Below are positions 1 to 6,395 of a stretch of DNA of 29,076 nt, in pieces. Positions within the stretch are counted from its first letter, which is position 1, and the number at the start of each line of letters is the position of its first letter. The notes below the pieces were generated by a model. The model saw only the letters and a list, made by a program, of their open reading frames with translations. It searched no databases and was not told where the DNA came from. A program made the translations under genes and the position numbers. Source of the DNA: Spirochaeta sp. (GTDB lineage Bacteria > Spirochaetota > Spirochaetia > DSM-27196 > Alkalispirochaetaceae); assembly GCA_007117185.1 (NCBI GenBank), contig SKHA01000316.1:1-29076 (forward strand). The letters are read 5' to 3'.

Positions 1-590
1 AGGTCTTCCCAGCTGTCCGGGGCCAGCCAGGCTCCACCGGAAGTACGCACCGTGGGAACCACCAGACCGCTGCCAAGGGTCAGCTCGCCCATCTGGGTTC
101 GAAAGTCGAAGTCTCCAGGAAAACGCATTTCGAAGCGGTAGCGTGTGAGCGGCTCCACGATGGTGGCGGCAACGGTGCCGTCATCTGCTACCGCCACCGC
201 CCAGAGGGACATCTGGTTGACGGTATAAATCGAGAACATGGACCGTCCCGCCCGGTAATCGCTGCCGAGAGTAGCCGGTGTCGGCGTCACGGAAAAATCA
301 ACGGTTACCCGCGCGTTGCCGGATTGTCGGGTTGTCCAGTACCCGTCGGTGCGCTGGAAGTAGCGGACCCGGGCGTCAAGAATGTTGGCGTCCTCATCGA
401 GCTTCAGGATCGTCTCGATGTACGCGCCTGCCTCCTCAAGGGTGGTCCCACCGGCTTCGCCCGACCAGGAATAGCCGACGTGGTACCCATCAAAACCTGC
501 AGTCCCAGACTGGATGACCACCCGCTCCGGTTCGCATGAAAGAAGCAAAAAAACGGCAGGTAGAACTGTGAGCACGAATAATCTGCGCAT
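1..590 (-). CDS. Lipoprotein of unknown function (C-terminus outside window)
   Basis: A leftward frame opens at the ATG at 588-590 and stays open for 196 codons to the window edge, so the 3' end is missing. The first 20 residues are a lipoprotein signal peptide: MRRLF, a hydrophobic stretch, then the lipobox LLSC at residues 17-20, so the mature protein should be lipid-anchored at Cys20. GGAGAGGG lies just upstream as a ribosome binding site. The rest is rich in beta-prone, polar segments such as RVRYFQRTDGYW and GELTLGSGLVVP, as in a secreted beta-sandwich protein, but I do not recognise a family. A possible promoter lies at 623-653. The reading frame and lipobox are seen directly; the envelope location is inferred. 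Confidence 0.8.
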   Translation of the reverse strand, partial: MRRLFVLTVLPAVFLLLSCEPERVVIQSGTAGFDGYHVGYSWSGEAGGTTLEEAGAYIETILKLDEDANILDARVRYFQRTDGYWTTRQSGNARVTVDFSVTPTPATLGSDYRAGRSMFSIYTVNQMSLWAVAVADDGTVAATIVEPLTRYRFEMRFPGDFDFRTQMGELTLGSGLVVPTVRTSGGAWLAPDSWED

Positions 591-622
591 GAACCCTCTC
601 CAAATAGACGTGTATTTCGATA

Positions 623-653
623 AGCATAGCACGAAATGGTCGGTTCTTGTAAA
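623..653 (-). promoter_or_regulatory. Putative extended -10 promoter of the lipoprotein gene
   Basis: Read leftward, TTTACA (653-648) and TATGCT (628-623) are separated by 19 bases. The -10 element is preceded by TG-C, giving an extended -10, which can compensate for the long spacer. It sits about 33 bases before the lipoprotein ATG, leaving room for the GGAGAGGG ribosome binding site. Pattern match only. Confidence 0.35.
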
Positions 654-742
654 GAAACTCCCCCTGTTCAGCGGTCCTCTCGATACGGCGCCCCGAGCGG
701 AGGTTTCAGGACCTGCTTCAGGGACAGGCGGTGTGTGTCGGG

Positions 743-772
743 TCAGCTCAGTTCAGTTCAGTTCAGTTCAGC
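743..772. repeat. Pentanucleotide tandem repeat (TCAGT/TCAGC, 6 units)
   Basis: Six consecutive 5-bp units read TCAGC, four times TCAGT, then TCAGC. The repeat overlaps the last codons and the TGA stop of the Rpn-family relic read on the other strand. A 5-bp unit is not a multiple of three, so gain or loss of a copy shifts any frame running through it. Confidence 0.9.
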
Positions 773-1247
773 TCGCGAATTTTCTCTATCGTAAGTCCAG
801 TGTAATCGGCGATCTCGGGTTCCGGGATTCCAGCTTGTCGCATCCGGTGGACCGTCTCGTTCAGCGCGGTTGCTCGGCCTCAAGTTCCGGCTCCCTCTTG
901 AGGATCTCGCGGATTATTTCCTGCATATTCGGGTCCTCCCGTTCTTCCACAGTAGCTGAGAGAAACCAGAGCCATCGCTTGATCTCTGTTTCAAGTATAC
1001 TGTCGCCTGTCTGCCGGAACAACGCCGAGGCATCAAGAAAGTGTATGGTCATCTGATCAGAGAGGTCCCGGGAGCCCTCGCCGGGTACGATGGGAAAACC
1101 AGGAAAGTTTATCCCGATCGTCGGGTTGAGCTCACTATACTGGGATCCGGTACCCAGCTGAGCGACATACGTCTTCGCCCAGTAGTACAGCGACCGCCGG
1201 GCGAAATCCTGCTTGTCCAGAAGCTGGACCTCAATGGTAAAACGCCC
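763..1247 (-). pseudogene. Relic of Rpn-family (PDDEXK_2) recombination-promoting nuclease
   Basis: Read leftward from 1247, one frame gives GRFTIEVQLLDKQDF, then RRSLYYWAKTYVAQL, then LNPTIGINFPGF and IKRWLWFL. These are the core, helical and loop motifs of the Rpn/PD-(D/E)XK transposase-like nucleases, including the E-x-Q of the active-site strand. Near 870 the frame breaks: the first frame stops at 861-863, while the adjacent frame continues as VHRMRQAGIPEPEIADYTG and IEKIRELN, the typical C-terminal helix-turn of the family, ending with TGA at 763-765. The N-terminal portion, roughly the first 60-80 residues with the remaining catalytic acids, is missing; upstream codons to about 1297 are open but not recognisable. 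With 5' truncation and a frameshift, the gene is almost certainly dead. Such genes are mobile and multicopy in spirochaetes (family knowledge), which fits this debris-rich stretch. Confidence 0.8.
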
Positions 1248-1304
1248 TGAGCAACACCACAGCTTGCACGGGCTGGGAAAAAAAGCGGTGGGTTCATCAT
1301 TTCA

Positions 1305-1313
1305 GGGGACAGA
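1305..1313 (+). repeat. GGGGACAGA motif, copy 1 (flank of decayed island)
   Basis: GGGGACAGA occurs at 1305-1313 and again in the same orientation at 2230-2238, bracketing the segment with ywbE and the broken sulfotransferase. Similar GGGGACAG-type words occur in REP-like elements tied to Y1 transposases in many bacteria. At nine bases the match could be chance. Confidence 0.3.
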
Positions 1314-1318
1314 CGCTT

Positions 1319-1513
1319 TCAGTCGTGGATAACCTTCACTCGCCCCACTTCTCCGGAACTCAACTTCACCTTGATGCCGTGGGGATGGTGCGCCGAGTTG
1401 GTGAGGATGCGCTCCACCACCCCTTCGGTAAGCGAGCCGGTGGCCTGGTCCTGCTTCAGCACGATCGAGACGTGTTGCCCCATCCGAATGTTCTCTCGTT
1501 TAGTTCCGTCCAT
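1319..1513 (-). CDS. ywbE: YwbE family small protein (DUF2196)
   Basis: This 64-residue protein starts MDGTKRENIRMGQHVSIV and contains LKQDQATGSLTEGVV, ILTNSAHHPHGIKVKL and GEVGRVKVI. That is the full-length pattern of the YwbE/DUF2196 family, whose members are about 60-70 residues. The function is unknown; the fold is probably a small KOW/SH3-like beta barrel. The frame stays open upstream, but the family homology begins exactly at the ATG at 1511-1513, so I chose that start. Only a weak CCAGG precedes it; a -10-like TAGAAT ends 8 bases upstream. The gene looks intact although it sits between two pseudogenes and runs opposite to the sulfotransferase relic. Identification is by recall of the family pattern. 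Confidence 0.85.
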   Translation of the reverse strand: MDGTKRENIRMGQHVSIVLKQDQATGSLTEGVVERILTNSAHHPHGIKVKLSSGEVGRVKVIHD

Positions 1514-1521
1514 AAGCCTGG

Positions 1522-1551
1522 ATTCTATCCCGAACCCCGGCACCCTGTCGT
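1522..1551 (-). promoter_or_regulatory. Putative ywbE promoter (near-leaderless)
   Basis: Leftward ACGACA (1551-1546), an 18-base spacer and TAGAAT (1527-1522, five of six consensus bases). The expected transcription start would fall within a few bases of the ATG at 1513, implying a very short leader. Confidence 0.35.
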
Positions 1552-2216
1552 TGACCGGGCTGGACGGGGAGGCCCTGCAGGCAGGCAGTTTACGCTGCCG
1601 GCGGACTTTCCCCGAGTCCGTATGGAGACACCCCTGCCGGACCAGGTTCAACCGGGAATGACCTTCCTGAACCTGGGGCGCTACGACGACGATCAGGAGT
1701 TTCTGTCAATGCCCGCAGCGATTGTCCGCTGGGGCCGGGTCAGGTGGTACCTCCCCGGATGGGATTCACCACGACGCGATTGAGATACCCGGCGGAAACT
1801 ACCTGGCCCTCTCGGCCGCGCCCGGCTCGTACGACGACGGGGTGGTGGAGCTCGACTGCCGCCGCGGCACCGCTTTGCGTGTCTGAATCGACTGGGATCC
1901 CGCGGATGAGTCGTTCATCGTCGCCGGACGGGACCAGAGCGCCGTGGTCAAAGTGGATTTCGCCACCGGGAAGATTCGCTGGATCCTGTGTACCCACGAT
2001 CACTGGCAGGAACCGTTTCGACCCCTGCTGCTGGAGCCGGCAGGAAAGCCCTTCGAATGGCCCTGGAGGCAGCACGCTCCGGCGGTAGACTACGAGATCG
2101 ATCAGGAAGCGATGGAGCTGATCCTGGAAGACACTGACGATCAAAGCTACCAGGGCTACCGGGTGTACCGCTTCCATCGGATGAGTCTGTATCCGCCGAA
2201 TCTGCAAATCCAATAG
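1535..2216 (+). pseudogene. Aryl-sulfate sulfotransferase (AssT-type) relic, frameshift, stop and deletion
   Basis: Three pieces match the arylsulfotransferase family in order. Frame one (about 1586-1755) reads FTLPADFPRVRMETP, then QPGMTFLNLGRYDDDQEF and GRVRWYLPGW, which resembles the end of the N-terminal domain and the first propeller strand. After a frameshift near 1755 the next frame reads GIHHDAIEIPGGNYLALS and DDGVVELDCRRG, the conserved His-Asp-Ala-Ile strand. An in-frame TGA at 1884-1886 breaks it. The same frame resumes with DWDPADESFIVAGRDQSAVV, KVDFATGKIRWIL and WPWRQHAP. It then jumps to C-terminal-like GYRVYRFHRMSLYP and ends with TAG at 2214-2216. A working enzyme has about 550-600 residues, so several propeller blades are deleted. 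The left edge is uncertain; the first 50 bases are only weakly similar. The gene is not functional. Confidence 0.75.
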
Positions 2217-2229
2217 CGCCCGATTTGCC

Positions 2230-2238
2230 GGGGACAGA
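2230..2238 (+). repeat. GGGGACAGA motif, copy 2
   Basis: Second same-orientation copy of the motif at 1305-1313. It lies between the sulfotransferase relic and the nfnA promoter. Significance is uncertain. Confidence 0.3.
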
Positions 2239-2251
2239 ATGAGAGGGACCG

Positions 2252-2260
2252 TGGTACAAT
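2252..2260 (+). promoter_or_regulatory. Extended -10 promoter of nfnAB, predicted leaderless
   Basis: TGGTACAAT matches the extended -10 pattern TG-N-TATAAT with five of six core bases. It ends 7 bases before the nfnA ATG (2268), so transcription should begin at or beside the start codon. No good -35 is visible. The purine run GAGAGGG at 2241-2247 is too far from the ATG to act as a ribosome binding site. Confidence 0.45.
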
Positions 2261-2267
2261 CCGGGGT

Positions 2268-3104
2268 ATGCACACAATACTGAAGCGGGAACAGCTGTCC
2301 GAACAGGTGTTCAGGATTCGCGTAGTGGCACCGCTCATTGCCGAGGCACGACAGGCCGGGCAGTTTGTCCTCGTTCAGGTGGATACGGAGTTCGGCGAAC
2401 GAATTCCCCTCACCATAGCAGACGCCGACGCCGAGCAGGGGTGGATCACCCTCATCTTTCAGGCTGTCGGCGGCACCACCATGCGCCTGGCCGCCCTTCA
2501 GGAGGGCGACGCCGTTCCGGCGATCCTGGGCCCCCTGGGAACCCCCACCCACGTGGAACAGCTGGGTCATGTGGTGTGCGTCTGCGGCGGAATCGGCGCC
2601 GCGCCGATGTACCCTATCGCCCAGGCGATGAAGGCCGCCGGCAACAGGGTCACCATCATTCTCGGAGCGCGAAACCACGACTTGATCATTCTTCAGGAGG
2701 AGATGCGCTCCCTCGCGGACGACCTCATTCTGGTCACCGACGATGGCAGCGCCGGGCGCAAGGCGCTGGTAACCGAGCCGTTGAAGGAGTTGTGCCAGGC
2801 GCCCTCGCCACCGGACCTGGTGGTGGCGATCGGCCCGCCGATCATGATGAAGTTTGCCGTGGAGACGACACGCCCCTTCGCCGTCCGTACCGTGGTCAGC
2901 CTCAATACGATCATGGTGGACGGCACCGGGATGTGTGGCGGCTGCCGGGTCACCGTGGGCGGGCAGACCCGCTTTGTCTGCATGGACGGACCGGAGTTCG
3001 ACGGCCACCAGGTTGACTTTGAAAACATGATGAAACGGCTGCAGAGCTACAAGACCCAGGAAGACGCAGCGCGGCACACCTGCAAAATTGGAAGGAACCC
3101 CTGA
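2268..3104 (+). CDS. nfnA: NfnA: small subunit of ferredoxin:NADP+ oxidoreductase (FAD/[2Fe-2S])
   Basis: The 278-residue protein belongs to the ferredoxin-NADP+ reductase-like family, often labelled sulfide dehydrogenase or dihydroorotate dehydrogenase electron-transfer subunit. Residues 1-100 are the FAD barrel, with ERIPLTIADAD at 44-54 as the flavin-binding motif. Residues 101-200 are the NAD(H) domain, with CGGIGAAPMYPIAQAM at 106-121. The C-terminal loop carries Asp218, Cys223, Cys226 and Cys238 in VDGTGMCGGCRV and FVCMDGP. This matches the unusual Asp-plus-three-Cys [2Fe-2S] site known for NfnA. The next gene, nfnB, begins inside the stop codon (1-base overlap), so the two are translationally coupled. 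In known Nfn complexes the pair reduces two NADP+ with NADH and reduced ferredoxin by flavin-based electron bifurcation. The start is fixed by the family N-terminus (MHTILKREQL). Confidence 0.9.
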   Translation: MHTILKREQLSEQVFRIRVVAPLIAEARQAGQFVLVQVDTEFGERIPLTIADADAEQGWITLIFQAVGGTTMRLAALQEGDAVPAILGPLGTPTHVEQLGHVVCVCGGIGAAPMYPIAQAMKAAGNRVTIILGARNHDLIILQEEMRSLADDLILVTDDGSAGRKALVTEPLKELCQAPSPPDLVVAIGPPIMMKFAVETTRPFAVRTVVSLNTIMVDGTGMCGGCRVTVGGQTRFVCMDGPEFDGHQVDFENMMKRLQSYKTQEDAARHTCKIGRNP

Positions 3105-4588
3105 TGAGTCATACCACCCCGGAATCCCTGCAAGAGCTGGCAAAAGAGCAGTGGAGCTCCCTGGAAACCCAGCTGAGCGAGTGTCCCCTGACGGCGAAAC
3201 AGCGCATGGCCATCCCTCAACAGGAGATGCCGGCGCAGGACCCCGCTGCGCGCCGGACCAACATGGACGAGGTAACCTACGGTTACTTCGAGGAGCAGGC
3301 CCGGGTGGAGGCCGAGCGCTGTCTGCAGTGCAAGAACGCCCCCTGTATCGCCGGCTGCCCCGTGGCGATCGATATCCCCCGGTTTATCCGCAAGATCAGC
3401 GAGGCAGACTATTCCGGAGCCCTCGCTGTCATCAGCGAGACGAGCCTGCTCCCCTCGATCTGCGGCCGGGTCTGCCCGCAGGAGGTGCAGTGCCAGGAGC
3501 CGTGCACCGTGGGCAAAGCGAAGAAAGACCCCTTCCTGTCCGTCTCCATCGGCCGGCTGGAGCGGTTTGTTGCCGATCACGGCGGCAGATCGGTCCCGCA
3601 GGTGAAGCCGGAGACGGGCAAAAAGGTGGCGATCATCGGCAGCGGACCGGCAGCGATCACCGCCGCCGCGGATATCCGCCGGGAGGGTCACGGCGTCACC
3701 GTCTTCGAGGCGTTTCACAAACCCGGGGGCGTGCTGGTCTACGGAATTCCGGAGTTTCGCTTGCCCAAGGGGATCGTGGAGGAGGAGCTGAACACCCTTC
3801 AGCAGATGGGTGTGGAGGTGCGAACCAACTTTCTGGTGGGCAGAACCCGCACACTGAAGGACCTCCTGGAGAAGGACGGCTACAACGCGATCTTCATCGG
3901 CAGCGGCGCGGGGCTGCCCCGGTTCATGGAGATCGAGGGTGAGAACCTGGTGGGGGTCTTCGCTGCCAACGAGTATCTCACCAGAAGCAACCTGATGAAG
4001 GCGTACGACCGCGAGCGGGCAGACACGCCCATCACCCGCCCGCGAAAGGTGGCCGTCCTGGGCGGAGGCAACGTGGCGATGGACGCCGCACGAACGGCGG
4101 TGCGCCTCAACGCCGAAGAGGTCAACGTGATCTACCGTCGGACCCGTACGGAAATGCCCGCCCGGGCCGAAGAGGTGGACCACGCCGAGGAAGAGGGGGT
4201 CGTGTTCCATTTTCTCCGCAACCCCGCCCGCATTCTGGGCGATGAGAACGGTCAGGTCCGGGCAATCGAGGTCCTGAAGTACGAGCTGGGAGAGCCGGAC
4301 GATTCGGGGCGCCGCCGGCCGGTAGCGATCCCCGGCAGCGAGTACGAGATAGAGGTGGACACGGTGATCGTCTCTATCGGCAACGACTCCAACCCCCTGT
4401 TGACCACCACCACCCCTGAGCTTGAGGTCAACAAGCGGGGCAACATCGTCGCTGACGAGTCCGGCAAGACCAGCATGGATCGCGTCTGGGCTGGCGGAGA
4501 CATCGTTCTCGGTGCGGCCACGGTGATCCTGGCGATGGGTCAGGGCCGCAAGGCAGCGGCAGCGATAAACGAGGCGCTTCTCAGCTGA
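3104..4588 (+). CDS. nfnB: NfnB: large subunit, glutamate-synthase small-chain-like flavoprotein
   Basis: The 494-residue protein resembles the small subunit of NADPH glutamate synthase (GltD); databases often name it gltA. Residues 60-160 are the iron-sulfur domain with Cys73, 76, 81 and 85 (CLQCKNAPCIAGC) and Cys120, 124, 130 and 134, enough for two [4Fe-4S] clusters. The FAD-binding Rossmann motif IIGSGPAAITAAA lies near 177-189, followed by GGVLVYGIPEFRLP. The NADP(H)-binding motif VLGGGNVAMDAART lies near 315, followed by YRRTRTEMPAR. The C-terminal FAD motif is WAGGDIVLGAATVI. Being paired with nfnA and lacking a GltB partner, it is better read as the bifurcating NfnB than as a glutamate synthase. 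The first 50 residues, before the cysteine domain, are a variable extension. It ends one base from the convergent diguanylate cyclase. Confidence 0.9.
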   Translation: MSHTTPESLQELAKEQWSSLETQLSECPLTAKQRMAIPQQEMPAQDPAARRTNMDEVTYGYFEEQARVEAERCLQCKNAPCIAGCPVAIDIPRFIRKISEADYSGALAVISETSLLPSICGRVCPQEVQCQEPCTVGKAKKDPFLSVSIGRLERFVADHGGRSVPQVKPETGKKVAIIGSGPAAITAAADIRREGHGVTVFEAFHKPGGVLVYGIPEFRLPKGIVEEELNTLQQMGVEVRTNFLVGRTRTLKDLLEKDGYNAIFIGSGAGLPRFMEIEGENLVGVFAANEYLTRSNLMKAYDRERADTPITRPRKVAVLGGGNVAMDAARTAVRLNAEEVNVIYRRTRTEMPARAEEVDHAEEEGVVFHFLRNPARILGDENGQVRAIEVLKYELGEPDDSGRRRPVAIPGSEYEIEVDTVIVSIGNDSNPLLTTTTPELEVNKRGNIVADESGKTSMDRVWAGGDIVLGAATVILAMGQGRKAAAAINEALLS

Positions 4589-4589
4589 G

Positions 4590-6347
4590 CTAGTCGTCCC
4601 GGCATCCGGTGATCACCTGTGGGGCGGCGGTATGAACGGCGTCTCTTCCGGCGTGTTTCGCGTCGTACAGGGCTGCGTCGGCCGCCTGGACGAGACATTT
4701 CGGATCCTGCAGGGAGAGGTTTCTCTGATCCGGCATGATTCCGGCCACCCCGATGCTGACAGTGATCACCCCCCGATCGATTGCCGGATGAGGAAGCGCC
4801 TCCCCGCGGATGCAACTGCAGATGCGCAGACCCAGCTGGTAGGCGCCATTGACATCAGTATCCGGCAGAATAACCGCAAACTCCTCGCCCCCGTAGCGCG
4901 CCGCAATATCTCCAAGCCGCTGAACATTCCCGGAGAGGATTGCGGCAATCCTGCGCAGCACCTCGTCCCCGGCGGGGTGGCCCTGGGTGTCGTTGTACTC
5001 CTTGAAGTGGTCCACGTCGAGCATCAGAAGCGCCATCGACCGTTGCGAACGCAGGTGGCGCTGCCATTCCTCTACCAGCCTGCTGTCAAAGGTCCGACGG
5101 TTGAACAGACCGGTGAGGCCGTCGTGCTGGGCCTGCTCCTTCAGATTTGACAGGGAGATGCGAAACTCAACGACCCGCAGGGAGACAGCTACGGAGCTGG
5201 TGCCGCAGAGCAGCAGAATGGCCCATGCGGTGGCGTACAAATCCTGCTGCACAAGCCCTCGAGCCCGGGCGATATCCAGCAAAATCCCCACCACCAGAGC
5301 AAGAAACCCTACCAGGACCAGACGGGCTCCGCTGCGCTTCCCCCGCACCGCCCTGGAGAGTAGCGCCGTCACGGTATACAAAAAGAAGAGCATGATCGGA
5401 ATGTAACCGTAGAACAGATCCAGCCAGCGTGCCGGCGGCAGCACCACCGACGCGATCAGCCAGAGAACCCCGGTCCAGCTGATAAAACGTATGGCATTTC
5501 GTCGACTCTCTACCGGGAACATACGCCGCAGATACCAGAGGTACAGAAGAGGTAACGGATAGATCGCCAACCCCACCAGACGCAGCGGAAGCATGGGTAG
5601 CAGAGCCTGGCCGTGCAGTGAAGCGACGCGCACCATCGCGGCAAGACACACAAAGAAGAAGGGTAGATGGGGTATGTCGCGACCCGGGGCAAAGAGCAGC
5701 ATGAGATGGTACAGGGCCATGATCACCAGCGCGCCAAGGAGTACCCCGTCCCGGAGAAATCGCATCTGATTTCGTCGGGTCAAGGTGGCCAGCGAGGCGA
5801 TCTCTGCGGGTGTTGTCGCTATCCCGGCCAGGGTGAAACCGCTGTTGTAAACGATGACCACCAGATCCGCGCTCCCGTCGGCAGCGGCGGGGATGGGGAC
5901 GATCACATCGACGCTGGCTCTACCCCGGGGAACGGAACGCACCAGCTTGCCGTTGACCCACCCGGAGATCCCGTCGTCGGCGGCAGGCAGGGAGAGGGCG
6001 GGGATCTGGTCTGTGGGGATCCCGGTAATCTGCAACCGATAGGTGATCGGCCCGGTAATCACACGTTGCCCCGTCCCGGTAACGTAGCGGCCGTCACGGG
6101 GAGGAACCGCGCTGTAGCTCCGTTGCTCCACCCCGGCGATCACCTGAGGATACAGAGCTTCACCAGGATATACCTCCCAGGTTCCGCGAATACTGCGGAT
6201 GCTATCCAGGTCAGTTCCGCTCAGATCGACCCGGCCGTCCCGGATCGGAAGGTCTCCGACTGCGCCACAGGAACTCAGGACGAAGGCAACGGCGGCACAC
6301 AGCATGAAGGTAACGGTGACTTTCACTGGGAGGAGAGTACCACACAT
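4590..6347 (-). CDS. 7TM sensor diguanylate cyclase with lipobox (7TMR-DISM, GGEEF)
   Basis: The protein has 585 residues from the ATG at 6345-6347; a GTG three codons upstream is an alternative start. The N-terminus is a signal sequence with lipobox VLSSC. An extracytoplasmic domain of about 150 residues follows, with the typical RGTWEVYPGEALYP and a YRL strand of 7TMR-DISM jelly-roll sensors. Seven hydrophobic helices lie around residues 190-395, then a short linker (LKEQAQHDGLTGLFNRRTF) and a GGDEF domain to about 575. The active-site loop is GGEEF (about 486-490) and the product-inhibition site RLGD lies just before it. The enzyme should make cyclic di-GMP from two GTP in response to an external ligand, perhaps a carbohydrate. 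Having both a lipobox and a 7TM core is unusual. The gene converges with nfnB and diverges from the histidine kinase. Confidence 0.88.
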   Translation of the reverse strand: MCGTLLPVKVTVTFMLCAAVAFVLSSCGAVGDLPIRDGRVDLSGTDLDSIRSIRGTWEVYPGEALYPQVIAGVEQRSYSAVPPRDGRYVTGTGQRVITGPITYRLQITGIPTDQIPALSLPAADDGISGWVNGKLVRSVPRGRASVDVIVPIPAAADGSADLVVIVYNSGFTLAGIATTPAEIASLATLTRRNQMRFLRDGVLLGALVIMALYHLMLLFAPGRDIPHLPFFFVCLAAMVRVASLHGQALLPMLPLRLVGLAIYPLPLLYLWYLRRMFPVESRRNAIRFISWTGVLWLIASVVLPPARWLDLFYGYIPIMLFFLYTVTALLSRAVRGKRSGARLVLVGFLALVVGILLDIARARGLVQQDLYATAWAILLLCGTSSVAVSLRVVEFRISLSNLKEQAQHDGLTGLFNRRTFDSRLVEEWQRHLRSQRSMALLMLDVDHFKEYNDTQGHPAGDEVLRRIAAILSGNVQRLGDIAARYGGEEFAVILPDTDVNGAYQLGLRICSCIRGEALPHPAIDRGVITVSIGVAGIMPDQRNLSLQDPKCLVQAADAALYDAKHAGRDAVHTAAPQVITGCRDD

Positions 6348-6376
6348 TTGACCCACCGTGGTGGTTCAGGTACTCT
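6348..6376 (+). promoter_or_regulatory. Putative promoter of the histidine kinase gene
   Basis: TTGACC (6348-6353), a 17-base spacer and TACTCT (6371-6376) precede the kinase ATG at 6396. The -35 element abuts the start codon of the divergent cyclase gene, so the two genes may interfere with each other's expression. Pattern match only. Confidence 0.35.
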
Positions 6377-6395
6377 CTTGCGGGAGAACCTGACG

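Noticed and set aside
743..772. Possible CRISPR-like or iteron repeat
   Set aside because: Units are 5 bp without spacers and there is no replication gene nearby; it is a microsatellite.
278..1056. Rightward open frames of 71-180 codons over the left edge
   Set aside because: They are antisense to the lipoprotein gene and the Rpn relic, which have recognisable motifs; these frames show arginine/serine-rich, family-less translations.
1740..3143. Leftward 467-codon open frame opposite nfnA
   Set aside because: The translation is rich in His, Gly and Asp without domain motifs, typical of the antisense frame of a GC-rich gene, and nfnA is certain.
3047..4210. Leftward 387-codon open frame opposite nfnB
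   Set aside because: Same antisense signature; nfnB has all cysteine and Rossmann motifs on the other strand.
3104..4588. Reading nfnB as the glutamate synthase small subunit
   Set aside because: No large-subunit gene is near, and the coupled nfnA with its Asp-Cys3 cluster site favours the Nfn complex.
4586..4592. Terminator between convergent nfnB and cyclase genes
   Set aside because: The stop codons are one base apart and I see no hairpin with a T-run on either strand.
5667..6395. Upstream 243-codon extension of the histidine kinase frame
   Set aside because: It lies antisense to the cyclase gene and has no family similarity; a ribosome binding site and PAS domain begin at 6396.
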